DNA of 11,356 nucleotides from Mesolinea sp964536465 (GTDB lineage Bacteria; Chloroflexota; Anaerolineae; Anaerolineales; Anaerolineaceae): the NCBI GenBank assembly GCA_964536465.1, contig CAZHXQ010000063.1:1-11356 (forward strand), written 5' to 3'. A program made the translations under genes and the position numbers. Below are positions 1 to 6,665 of this stretch, in pieces; within the stretch, counting starts at the first letter, position 1, and every line of letters begins with the position of its first letter. The notes under the pieces were generated by a model. The model ran no database searches, had not been told where the DNA came from, and saw only the letters and a list, made by a program, of their open reading frames with translations.

Positions 1-33
1 CTCTTCTTTTCCTGCTTTATCTTTACTAGCCAT
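1..33 (-). CDS. 5' end of an unidentified leftward gene (partial)
   Basis: Reading leftward, an ATG at 33-31 opens a frame that stays open to the window edge and encodes MASKDKAGKEE. A perfect AGGAGG (complement of 39-44) lies 5 nt before the ATG, and a TATAAT box (complement of 67-72) lies about 30 nt upstream, so this is very likely a true gene start. The eleven visible residues are highly charged and rich in lysine and glutamate, with no signal peptide. The family cannot be named from this much sequence. The gene diverges from the peptidase operon to its right. Confidence 0.6.
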   Translation of the reverse strand, partial: MASKDKAGKEE

Positions 34-66
34 AGTAGCCTCCTGTTTCGGATGAGTTACTCTCTT

Positions 67-72
67 ATTATA
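67..72 (-). promoter_or_regulatory. -10 box of the leftward promoter at the left edge
   Basis: The complement of 67-72 reads TATAAT, a perfect sigma-70 type -10 hexamer. It would start transcription near 60, giving a leader of about 27 nt before the ATG at 33. No good -35 box lies 16-18 nt upstream: the complement of 90-95 is GAAATC, and the better TTGCAC at 102-97 is too far away. The call therefore rests on the -10 box and its position before a strong ribosome binding site. Confidence 0.5.
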
Positions 73-105
73 GCGCAATTCTGTTTATAGATTTCTGTGC
101 AATGG

Positions 106-117
106 TATTATTATAAA
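106..117 (+). promoter_or_regulatory. Candidate -10 region for the rightward peptidase operon
   Basis: The AT-rich stretch contains overlapping TATTAT (106-111 and 109-114) and TATAAA (112-117), each close to the -10 consensus and facing right, in the only gap upstream of the eight-gene rightward block. No convincing -35 box was found. Start sites from these boxes would fall at about 118-124, close to an ATG at 121 whose frame ends after eight codons. The position is plausible and the motif is weak. Confidence 0.3.
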
Positions 118-216
118 TTGATGGCGTTTGAAAACCAAAACCGTTAGGCTGTTTGCTAACTCAGGTTCGATTGGACCTCAAAGCGGCATTGGTAAGGACA
201 GGCAATCTCACGATCG

Positions 217-222
217 AGGAGG
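217..222 (+). promoter_or_regulatory. Ribosome binding site that sets the TTG start at 228
   Basis: A perfect AGGAGG sits 5 nt before TTG at 228. It is the best ribosome binding site in the first 600 bases. The earlier in-frame TTG at 153 has only a weak TAGG-like match upstream. This argues for translation from 228, although the same bases could simply encode Glu-Glu in a longer protein. Confidence 0.5.
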
Positions 223-227
223 ATGGT

Positions 228-602
228 TTGGAAGAGCTTTCAAGGCAGACAAGAATTCGCTACCTGTTAACCTTGTTAATTTTGATAACGATCCCCTGCT
301 ACCTGCTGGGTTTTATCATGCTCAGACTGGACCGTGGCCCTCAGCCTGCCAAACCAACCTCAACTGGGACTGCGACCGTAACGCTTACCGCCACGATCAC
401 GCTGACACCTTACCTGACGCGTACTGCCTCGATTACCCCCACAGCCACGGCTACCTTCCCCCCGACAAAAACATCTCAGCCAAGCGCTACCCCTACCGAG
501 ACGCCCCTTCCAACTGACACACCAATACCGACAGACACACCGATTCCCCAACCAAGCGATACCCCTCCAGAAGGTCAAACAACCCCAAACCTTAATCCAT
601 GA
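228..602 (+). CDS. Single-pass membrane protein with Thr/Pro-rich tail, function unknown
   Basis: From the TTG at 228 this is 124 residues. A short N-terminus with several Arg residues precedes one hydrophobic helix (about residues 11-32), and a tail of about 90 residues dominated by Thr, Pro, Ser and Ala follows. The positive flank is on the N-terminal side, so the tail should be outside the cell, like a wall-spanning or O-glycosylated stalk. The tail holds a tandem PTDTPI repeat (residues 95-106). There is no enzymatic domain and no lipobox. An alternative in-frame TTG at 153 would add 25 residues; 228 is preferred for its AGGAGG. The stop lies 9 nt before the first M42 aminopeptidase gene, so it is probably the operon leader gene. 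I know no function for this type; a role in anchoring or surface display is a guess. Confidence 0.6.
   Translation: MEELSRQTRIRYLLTLLILITIPCYLLGFIMLRLDRGPQPAKPTSTGTATVTLTATITLTPYLTRTASITPTATATFPPTKTSQPSATPTETPLPTDTPIPTDTPIPQPSDTPPEGQTTPNLNP
510..545 (+). repeat. Two tandem 18-nt units encoding PTDTPI
   Basis: Two adjacent 18-nt units (510-527 and 528-545) each encode Pro-Thr-Asp-Thr-Pro-Ile inside the extracellular tail of the first membrane protein. They differ at four bases and every difference is at a synonymous third position. The wider segment 340-598 is low-complexity Thr/Pro coding sequence. Confidence 0.85.
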
Positions 603-611
603 AAGAGGCTT

Positions 612-1685
612 ATGAATTTTGAACTCCTTCCTTTTGTAAAATCGATGATTTCTGTGGCTGGATTATCTGGCTACGAAGCCCCGATTCGTGATGTCATCGC
701 CCCTGTGTGGCAAGAACTGAGCGACCGCACCTGGGTGAGCAGCCATGGCAGTCTGCATGCCATGCGCTACGGTGAGGCACAAGAGCCGCGCCCCAAAGTA
801 ATGATCGCCGCTCACATGGATGCCATCGGGCTGATGGTCACAGCGATCGATAACGGATTTCTGAGAATCACCCAGGTAGGCGGGGTGGATCAACGCATCT
901 TGCCCGGTCAGATGGTGAACGTGCATGCAAGCAACAGCGGCGAACTGGTTGAATTGCCGGCAATGGTGGTCATGCCGCCGGCCTTCCTGCTGCCTAAAGA
1001 TGGCAGTAAAGGCGCGTTGCCCCAAAAGTACCTGCTTGTTGACACCGGTTTGCGACCAAAAGAAGTAGAAAAACTGGTGCGCGTAGGTGACGTGATCTCT
1101 TTTGCCACTGAGCCGCGTGAGTTGAGCGGAGGGACGATCAGCGGCCACACGCTGGATAACCGCGCCTCCGTTGCCGCGACCACGGTTGCGCTGGATATAC
1201 TTTCCAGGCGCAAGCATTTGTGGGACGTCATCGCGGTTGCCACCTCCCAGGAAGAAGTGGGCGGAATAGGCGCGATGGGGAGCGCCTTTGATATCACGCC
1301 AGATTTTGCCATCGTTATCGATGTGACTTTTGCTAACGGTCCGGGTGGTGGGGGAGTTGGCAGCTTTGACATGGGCAAAACTGTAGCGTTGACCTGGGGG
1401 TCCTGTGATCATCCCGCGCTTTACGAAGCTATGAAGTCAACCGCGGAAGAGTATGAGATCCCGGTCGCGCGTGATTTTGCGCCGCGTGGGTCTGGCACCG
1501 ATGCCTATGACCTGCAGATCGCGAAAGCAGGTATTCCGGTGGTAGAGCTGGGCATTCCCTTGCGATACATGCACACGCCGGTCGAGGTGGTCAGCGTCAG
1601 GGACATTAAACGGGCGGGCAGGCTGATGGCTGAGTTCATCAGCGACCTTCCGCTTGATTTTATGAATACGGTGAAATGGGAGTAA
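612..1685 (+). CDS. M42 family metallo-aminopeptidase, divergent paralogue 1
   Basis: A 357-residue protein of the M42 (TET/FrvX-like) family, whose members are cytoplasmic, form large tetrahedral dodecamers and remove N-terminal residues from peptides using two metal ions. The expected ligands are present: His68 and Asp70 in AAHMDAIG, Asp182 in LDNR, the Glu pair 214-215 in SQEEVG (214 catalytic), Asp237 in VIDVT and His321 in YMHTP. The spacing matches archaeal TET enzymes closely. It departs from its two neighbours: the usual TDALGN segment is SSHGSL (43-48), the GVIG loop is replaced by a Pro/Leu-rich stretch (115-140), and the usual GPAI is TVAL (257-260). The active site looks intact, so altered specificity or oligomer contacts is a fair inference. 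The start has AGAGG 3 nt upstream. Confidence 0.9.
   Translation: MNFELLPFVKSMISVAGLSGYEAPIRDVIAPVWQELSDRTWVSSHGSLHAMRYGEAQEPRPKVMIAAHMDAIGLMVTAIDNGFLRITQVGGVDQRILPGQMVNVHASNSGELVELPAMVVMPPAFLLPKDGSKGALPQKYLLVDTGLRPKEVEKLVRVGDVISFATEPRELSGGTISGHTLDNRASVAATTVALDILSRRKHLWDVIAVATSQEEVGGIGAMGSAFDITPDFAIVIDVTFANGPGGGGVGSFDMGKTVALTWGSCDHPALYEAMKSTAEEYEIPVARDFAPRGSGTDAYDLQIAKAGIPVVELGIPLRYMHTPVEVVSVRDIKRAGRLMAEFISDLPLDFMNTVKWE
1678..1682 (+). promoter_or_regulatory. Ribosome binding site that sets the ATG start at 1688
   Basis: GGGAG sits 5 nt before ATG 1688 and overlaps the end of the preceding M42 gene. An earlier in-frame ATG at 1676 has no comparable site upstream. The preferred start is therefore 1688, two bases after the upstream stop codon, which fits coupled translation. 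Confidence 0.6.
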
Positions 1686-1687
1686 AA

Positions 1688-2785
1688 ATGGCGAAAAAAG
1701 TTGAAAACGCGAAGAAATATGCTCCCAAACTGGGTAAAAAAGAACTGGAACTGCTCACACGTTTAAGCAACGCCCTGGCCGTTTCGGGTGACGAACAAGA
1801 AGTGCGCGAAATCGTTTATGAAGAACTAAAAGAGTTCGAAGACTACATGCACACGGACGCGATGGGCAATGTGCTGGTGAAACGAGAGGGCACTGGCAGT
1901 GAGCGCGTGAGAGTGATGCTCGCGGCGCACATGGACGAAGTTGGCATGATGCTGACCAAGGAAGATGGCGATGGGCTGTTCGAGTTTGTCGTTGTTGGCG
2001 GGGTGGACCCCCGCCAGCTGGTCGGCAAACCGGTGATCATTGGTCGGAAGCACGTCCCCGGTGTTATCGGGGCAAAAGCGATTCATTTGACCACCAAAGA
2101 AGAACGAGAACGCGAACTCAAGGTAGACGCCTTGCGCATAGATGTCGGTTTGAAGGGCTCGAACCTGGTTGAAATTGGAGACCGGGCCACGTTTGCTACC
2201 AGCCTGGCGGTTTTGGGCCCGAGCCTGCGTGGCAAAGCGCTGGATGATCGCCTGGGAGTTTTCAATCTGATCCAACTGCTTAAGAACGCTCCCGAAAATA
2301 TCGACCTGCTGGCAGCCTTCACGGTTCAGGAGGAGTTGGGGCTGCGAGGCGCTAAGGTAGCAGCTTATCAGCTTGACCCTGATATCGGTATCGCCATGGA
2401 TTCCACCCCGGCAAACGACCTTCCTGATTTCGACGGAGAAGAAAACACGCGGCACAACACCAAATTGGACGGTGGCCCGGCAATTTACCTGATGGACGGC
2501 GCCACGATTGGTGACCGCCGGCTGGTGAAGTGGCTGATTGAATCAGCCGAAAGCGCGAAGATCCCCTGGCAATACCGTCAGCCCGGCAGAGGGGGAACCG
2601 ATGCCGGCGCAATCCATACCAGCAGGGCGGGTGTGCCGAGCGTCTCGGTCTCTGTGCCACAGCGATATCTGCACTCGGCGGCAGGCATGGTCCGAATTGA
2701 TGATGTGTTGAACACGTTGAAATTAATGCACACCGCACTTTCAAGGCTTGATAAAAACATCCTAAACCCGCAGGAGAGAAAATGA
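1688..2785 (+). CDS. M42 family metallo-aminopeptidase, paralogue 2
   Basis: A 365-residue M42 aminopeptidase with the full motif set: TDAMGN (56-61), AAHMDEVG with His81 and Asp83, GVIG (125-128), LDDR with Asp186, QEELGLRG with Glu215 (catalytic) and Glu216, MDST with Asp238, GGPAI (262-266), GGTDAGA (302-308) and YLHS with His329. A Lys-rich segment of about 18 residues precedes the catalytic domain and is absent from paralogue 3. No signal peptide is seen, so it should be cytoplasmic. It follows the first M42 gene with a 2-nt gap and overlaps the third by 4 nt (ATGA), so the three are probably made together. M42 members differ in preference for acidic, basic or hydrophobic N-termini; the sequence does not show which applies here. 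An alternative start at 1676 would add 4 residues. Confidence 0.92.
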   Translation: MAKKVENAKKYAPKLGKKELELLTRLSNALAVSGDEQEVREIVYEELKEFEDYMHTDAMGNVLVKREGTGSERVRVMLAAHMDEVGMMLTKEDGDGLFEFVVVGGVDPRQLVGKPVIIGRKHVPGVIGAKAIHLTTKEERERELKVDALRIDVGLKGSNLVEIGDRATFATSLAVLGPSLRGKALDDRLGVFNLIQLLKNAPENIDLLAAFTVQEELGLRGAKVAAYQLDPDIGIAMDSTPANDLPDFDGEENTRHNTKLDGGPAIYLMDGATIGDRRLVKWLIESAESAKIPWQYRQPGRGGTDAGAIHTSRAGVPSVSVSVPQRYLHSAAGMVRIDDVLNTLKLMHTALSRLDKNILNPQERK

Positions 2786-3798
2786 TAATAGAGAAAAATA
2801 ATGACTTATTAAACGTTCTGGAGATGCTGGTTGAAACCCCTGGTCCCTCCGGTGCCGAGCATTTGATCCGCTCAAAGATTGAAGATGAGATCCGCGATTA
2901 CGCTGATGAGGTTTATACGGACGCGCTTGGTAACCTGATTGTCAGAAAAGGCAAAAAAGCTGAAGGCGGAAAGCGCGTGATGGTCTCGGCACATGTGGAT
3001 GAGATCGGCTTGATGGTCACCCACGTGGATGACAATGGCTTCGCCCGCTTCATCGCGATTGGCGGGGTCAGCCCGTTGACCTGTGTGGGCGGCAGGGTCT
3101 TGTTTATCAACGGTACTCCTGGCGTCATCGGCATGGAACGATTGGAAAAAGACGAGCAACCCAGCCTAACCAAGCTTTTTATCGATACCGGCGCGACCTC
3201 TAAAGCGGACAGCCCCGTTGACGTTGGTGATGTTGCCGGGTTTGAGAGACCATTTATGAACCTGGGCAAGCGCCTGGTGGCAAAATCGATGGATGACCGC
3301 GCGGCTGTGGCTGTGGCGATCGAGGCGTTGAAAACCCTCAAAGAAACTGTAAACGAAGTTTATTTTGTTTTCAGCGTTCAGGAAGAAGTCGGTCTGCGCG
3401 GCGCGATTACCGCGGCATATGGGGTTGACCCTGATGTCGGTATCGCTGTGGATGTGACCCGCACGGGTGACACCCCCAAAGGTGTCAAGATGGACGTTTC
3501 GTTAGGCAAGGGTCCGGCGATTAAGGTACGTGATTCTTCCTTCATCGCTGACCCACGCGTGGTGAGGTGGATGGTCGAGGAAGCTAAAGCGCAAGGTTTG
3601 CCCTATCAGATGGAAGTTCTGGAAGCCGGGGGCACAGATGGCGCGGCGATTCAGCGCACACGTGCTGGCGTGCCGGCGGGATGTCTGTCCATTCCCTGCC
3701 GCTATATCCATTCGCCTTCCGAGATGGTAGATTGGGATGACCTGCAGCAATGTGTCAGCTTGCTGACGGGAATGCTGACCAAAGAAATTGAACTATAA
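2782..3798 (+). CDS. M42 family metallo-aminopeptidase, paralogue 3
   Basis: A 338-residue M42 aminopeptidase, the most compact of the three. Visible motifs are TDALGN (46-51), SAHVDEIGLM with His71 and Asp73, GVIG (114-117), MDDR with Asp171, QEEVGLRG with Glu201 (catalytic) and Glu202, VDVT with Asp224, GKGPAI (242-247), GGTDGAA (283-289) and YIHS with His310. All metal ligands are present. The ATG overlaps the preceding stop codon (ATGA), and AGGAGA lies 4 nt before it. It is closer to paralogue 2 than to paralogue 1 at the TDALGN, GVIG and GPAI positions. As in archaea, where different TET paralogues can co-assemble, a mixed complex is possible; this is inference. Confidence 0.92.
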   Translation: MIIEKNNDLLNVLEMLVETPGPSGAEHLIRSKIEDEIRDYADEVYTDALGNLIVRKGKKAEGGKRVMVSAHVDEIGLMVTHVDDNGFARFIAIGGVSPLTCVGGRVLFINGTPGVIGMERLEKDEQPSLTKLFIDTGATSKADSPVDVGDVAGFERPFMNLGKRLVAKSMDDRAAVAVAIEALKTLKETVNEVYFVFSVQEEVGLRGAITAAYGVDPDVGIAVDVTRTGDTPKGVKMDVSLGKGPAIKVRDSSFIADPRVVRWMVEEAKAQGLPYQMEVLEAGGTDGAAIQRTRAGVPAGCLSIPCRYIHSPSEMVDWDDLQQCVSLLTGMLTKEIEL

Positions 3799-3817
3799 GC
3801 GAAAAGCGATCTTATAG
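3793..3817 (+). other. AT-rich hairpin at the end of the M42 cluster
   Basis: CTATAAG (3793-3799) and CTTATAG (3811-3817) form a perfect 7-bp inverted repeat around an 11-nt loop, and the arm includes the stop codon of the third M42 gene. The stem is AT-rich and no T-run follows, so it is not a convincing Rho-independent terminator. It could act as a transcript-processing or 3'-end stabilising element between the peptidase genes and the lipoprotein gene, or be a protein binding palindrome. Confidence 0.35.
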
Positions 3818-3825
3818 AGATGCTT

Positions 3826-3831
3826 TACAAT
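3826..3831 (+). promoter_or_regulatory. Candidate internal -10 box before the lipoprotein gene
   Basis: TACAAT matches the -10 consensus at five of six positions and ends 7 nt before the ATG at 3839, which has no ribosome binding site. Transcription would start at or one base from the A of the ATG, giving a leaderless mRNA. No good -35 box lies 16-18 nt upstream, so the support is limited to motif and spacing. Confidence 0.3.
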
Positions 3832-3838
3832 TAATTCT

Positions 3839-5182
3839 ATGAAAACAAAGAAACGTGGGCAGATGCGAAACGTCCTGACTCGCGGCTGGCTGGTCGGCAT
3901 CCTCTTGATCCTGTTGGTGACATCAGCCTGCCAGGGTTTGCCGGTTGAGTTCGAGTTGCCCTGGCAAAAGACAAGTGTGCCGGTTAAAAAAACAGCCACA
4001 GCTGTGGAGAGTGACACCACAAATACACCGGGTTCTGATGAACTCGAGCTGACTCCGACCGCCATAGGTGACCCAGACACGCTGATCATCTGGCTTCCGC
4101 CGGAGCTCAACCCCAACGATGAAAGCCTGGCGGGTCATCTTTTGCAAGAGAAGTTGGATAACTTCGCCCAGCAGAATAACATCTCGATCACTGTGCGCAT
4201 AAAGTCCCGAACCGGCACCGGCAGTCTGACCGACGCATTAACGGCAGCCAGTCTGGCAGCGCCTCCCACCTTGCCTGATCTGATCGTTCTTTCCGCTACG
4301 GACCTTCACCTTGCCATAGATAGGGAGTTGATTTTTCCCCACCCGCGTCTGGAAGAAATGATGAGTGATACCGATTGGTATCCATTTGGGCGGGAGTTGA
4401 GCCGAGACAATGGCCAGATCACGGCTATCCCACTGCTGAGCAATCCGCTCAGCCTGGTTTATAACCAGGCTTCCCTGTTGAAACCCTCTGATAACTGGAT
4501 GGATATTCAGGACAATTACGGCTACTTTGGTTTCGCCGCCGATGATTCGCAGGCGAAGTTTCTGCTTCTGCTTTATCTGACAGCCGGCGGCGAAGTATTG
4601 GATGCCCAGGGGAGAGCCATTTTGGAAGAGGACGCCCTGGTTGACGCCTTGACCGTTTTAAAGGAAGGACAGCGCACCCTCCACATCAGTAATCTTTCGA
4701 TCGGGTTTCAGACTGAAGACCAGGCATGGAACGCATTTCTAAACCGCAGTGTTGACACGGCGGTTGTTCCGGTGGGCAGCGTGCTGAACCACCAGGGAGA
4801 AACCGTAGACCAACCCAAAGCAGCCTTAACCTCCCCTGAAATCACCCTGGCTACAGGGATGGCCTGGGCTTTGGCCAATCCCAGTTCAAAAAGGCAAGAA
4901 CTTGCGCTGGACCTGCTGGAAGAATTGAGCAACACGGATTTCATGGCAAGTTGGAGTGAGGCTTTAGGACGGCTGCCTGCACGGCCTTCGGCACTGCAGG
5001 GCTGGACAGAGACAGAATTGAAACCTGCACTGGAGCAAATGGCCCAGGCGGCGCGCTTGTACCCACCAGAAGAAGTTCTCAATCGGCTGGGACCGGCGCT
5101 GCGCAATGCCGCCCTACTCATCTTGAGGGATGCTGCAGACCCGGTCGAGACGGCTAAAATCACTATCGAGAGCATTAAATGA
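3839..5182 (+). CDS. Extracellular solute-binding lipoprotein (family 1 type), orphan
   Basis: A 447-residue protein with a lipoprotein signal: basic N-terminus, hydrophobic core (17-27) and VTSAC with Cys31 as the likely lipidated residue. A Thr/Pro-containing linker (45-78) follows, then a domain with the look of ABC-transporter family 1 solute-binding proteins: a first strand TLIIWLPPEL (81-90), a helix-rich lobe, a PDLIVLSATDL strand (146-156), the TAIPLL and SLVYNQ segments (195-210), a crossover near TAVVPVGS (307-314), and the late helices with GRLPAR (377-382) where these proteins carry a Pro-Ala motif. No permease or ATPase gene is in the window. Its neighbours are peptidases, so a peptide or amino-acid ligand is a guess; family 1 proteins more often bind sugars. 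There is no ribosome binding site before 3839; an ATG at 3863 is an alternative. Confidence 0.75.
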   Translation: MKTKKRGQMRNVLTRGWLVGILLILLVTSACQGLPVEFELPWQKTSVPVKKTATAVESDTTNTPGSDELELTPTAIGDPDTLIIWLPPELNPNDESLAGHLLQEKLDNFAQQNNISITVRIKSRTGTGSLTDALTAASLAAPPTLPDLIVLSATDLHLAIDRELIFPHPRLEEMMSDTDWYPFGRELSRDNGQITAIPLLSNPLSLVYNQASLLKPSDNWMDIQDNYGYFGFAADDSQAKFLLLLYLTAGGEVLDAQGRAILEEDALVDALTVLKEGQRTLHISNLSIGFQTEDQAWNAFLNRSVDTAVVPVGSVLNHQGETVDQPKAALTSPEITLATGMAWALANPSSKRQELALDLLEELSNTDFMASWSEALGRLPARPSALQGWTETELKPALEQMAQAARLYPPEEVLNRLGPALRNAALLILRDAADPVETAKITIESIK

Positions 5183-5514
5183 GCCAGGAACCCGAAAGCC
5201 GGCAGGAGCAAAAGAAAAAACGACTGAATGGTACCATATGGAGCATCGTGGTGCTTGCTGTGATGGTCAGCGCGCTGGTGGTCTTTGTGATGGCCCAAGA
5301 CCGAACCAAAACGACCACGGCGATCGCGCTGACACACACTGCCACCTATCTGTATGCGCAAGGCGCAACCCCGTCCCCCATCGAGACGGACATGCCTGTG
5401 GAAGTCCCAGTACCTCTGGCTAACGTCAATGGCATTTTGGTCGCCGGAGGACTGCTGGTTTTTGTCGTGCTTTTCGCGATAGTTCGTGAAGCCGTCCTCC
5501 ATCGCAAGACTTAG
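5179..5514 (+). CDS. Small two-TM membrane protein, function unknown
   Basis: 111 residues. A charged N-terminus with a KKKR cluster (12-15) is followed by TM1 (about 18-39), a 43-residue loop with Thr/Pro-rich parts, TM2 (about 84-102) and a short basic tail. The positive ends place both termini in the cytoplasm and the loop outside. The ATG overlaps the stop of the lipoprotein gene (ATGA), with GAGAG 6 nt before it, so the two are probably translated together and the small protein may be a membrane partner of the lipoprotein. It is too short and lacks the loop motif expected of an ABC permease. I do not recognise the family. Confidence 0.7.
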   Translation: MSQEPESRQEQKKKRLNGTIWSIVVLAVMVSALVVFVMAQDRTKTTTAIALTHTATYLYAQGATPSPIETDMPVEVPVPLANVNGILVAGGLLVFVVLFAIVREAVLHRKT

Positions 5515-5522
5515 GAGTTCAT

Positions 5523-6665
5523 ATGAATAGCAGAATCAAAAAACTGCGCGAGGCAATAGCGCGATTTGAGTTGGACGGGGTAGTTATGAACCCCAGTGCC
5601 AGCCTGCGCTGGTTGACGGGTTTGGGTTTTCATATGATGGAGCGGCCCGTTATCCTGTTTGTTAGAAGAGAGGGGAAACCGCTTATCGTCTTGCCTGAGT
5701 TGGAAATAGCTAAAGTAGAAGAACTCAAAGACGACCTGGAAGTCTGGACCTTCGGAGACGATCCTTCGACCTGGTTGGATGTGTATCAGAAGGCATTGAG
5801 TTTTGCCAAGGACAAGCAGCTGCGGGTAGGGGTAGAGCCTACCAGCCTGCGTTTCCTTGAACTCGAGATACTGTCCAGAGCGTTGCCAGAGGCAAGTTTT
5901 ATCGACGGCAGCGCGGTCTTCGCCGAATTGCGCCTGGTGAAGGACAAGCAGGAAATTGCGCGTATGCGTAAGGCTGCCGAAATCGCCGAGGCAGCGCTAT
6001 TGGCAACTCTCAAAACCGTTCGGGTTGGTCAAACGGAAAAGCAGATTGCCGCGGAATTGCTGGTGCAGCTTTATCGGCATGGTTCTGAGCAGGAATTGCC
6101 TTTCGCGCCAATCGTTTCCACGGGTCCAAATACAGCCAACCCTCATGCATCGCCCAGTGAGCGCCGGCTGCAGGATGGTGATGTGCTTCTACTGGATTGG
6201 GGTGCAAACTTTGAAGGCTACTTCTCGGATATCACCCGCTGCTTTTTCTGCGGAAAGGTTGAAGAACGCGTTGAAGAAATCGCTCAAGCCGTCCATCGGG
6301 CCAACCACTATGCTGTCTCAAGAGTGCGGGCGGGCATGAAGGCGGGTGAGGTCGACGCGATTGCCCGGCAGGAGATCGAAGAGAGTGGTTTTGGTCAATA
6401 TTTTGCTCACCGAACCGGTCATGGATTGGGGATGGAAGCTCATGAAGCGCCTTACATCTTTGGCGGCAATGAATTGGTTCTAAAAGAGGGAATGTCATTC
6501 ACAGTTGAGCCGGGCATTTACCTTCCTGGTTTGGCGGGCATTCGCATTGAGGATGATGTCGTCGTTCAGGAGGACGGCTGTTACTGCCTGACGACACTGC
6601 CAAGAGAAGTGGTTACTATCGAGCGCTATCTGACGCTGATGGAAATGTTTGCAGGGTTGATATGA
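5523..6665 (+). CDS. Xaa-Pro aminopeptidase/dipeptidase (M24B family)
   Basis: A 380-residue cytoplasmic peptidase with a creatinase-type N-terminal domain (about 1-135) and a pita-bread catalytic domain (about 145-370). The five metal ligands of the family are visible: Asp225 in LLLDWGA, Asp236 in SDITR, His300 in TGHGLG, Glu329 in VEPG and Glu343 in RIEDD. His208 in NPHASP and His307 in AHEAP are also conserved in the family. Such enzymes cleave the bond before a proline as second residue, a bond most aminopeptidases handle poorly, so it complements the three M42 enzymes upstream. AGGAG lies 5 nt before the ATG, and the end overlaps the next gene by 4 nt. The choice between aminopeptidase P and prolidase cannot be made from sequence alone. 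Confidence 0.92.
   Translation: MNSRIKKLREAIARFELDGVVMNPSASLRWLTGLGFHMMERPVILFVRREGKPLIVLPELEIAKVEELKDDLEVWTFGDDPSTWLDVYQKALSFAKDKQLRVGVEPTSLRFLELEILSRALPEASFIDGSAVFAELRLVKDKQEIARMRKAAEIAEAALLATLKTVRVGQTEKQIAAELLVQLYRHGSEQELPFAPIVSTGPNTANPHASPSERRLQDGDVLLLDWGANFEGYFSDITRCFFCGKVEERVEEIAQAVHRANHYAVSRVRAGMKAGEVDAIARQEIEESGFGQYFAHRTGHGLGMEAHEAPYIFGGNELVLKEGMSFTVEPGIYLPGLAGIRIEDDVVVQEDGCYCLTTLPREVVTIERYLTLMEMFAGLI

Noticed and set aside
128..517. 129-residue rightward frame overlapping the first membrane protein
   Set aside because: The competing frame shows a clean TM helix and a Thr/Pro tail with conserved repeats, while this one has no structure and a TTG start without a ribosome binding site.
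663..1412. 249-residue leftward frame inside the first M42 gene
   Set aside because: It is antisense to a gene with complete M42 motifs, has no recognisable domain, and is an open frame caused by codon composition.
3793..3817. Rho-independent terminator after the third M42 gene
   Set aside because: The stem is a 7-bp AT-rich palindrome with no T-run after it, so it is listed only as a hairpin.
4708..5502. 264-residue leftward frame antisense to the lipoprotein and two-TM genes
   Set aside because: Both rightward genes have coherent signals (lipobox, TM helices, coupled start). The leftward translation is low complexity with no family resemblance.
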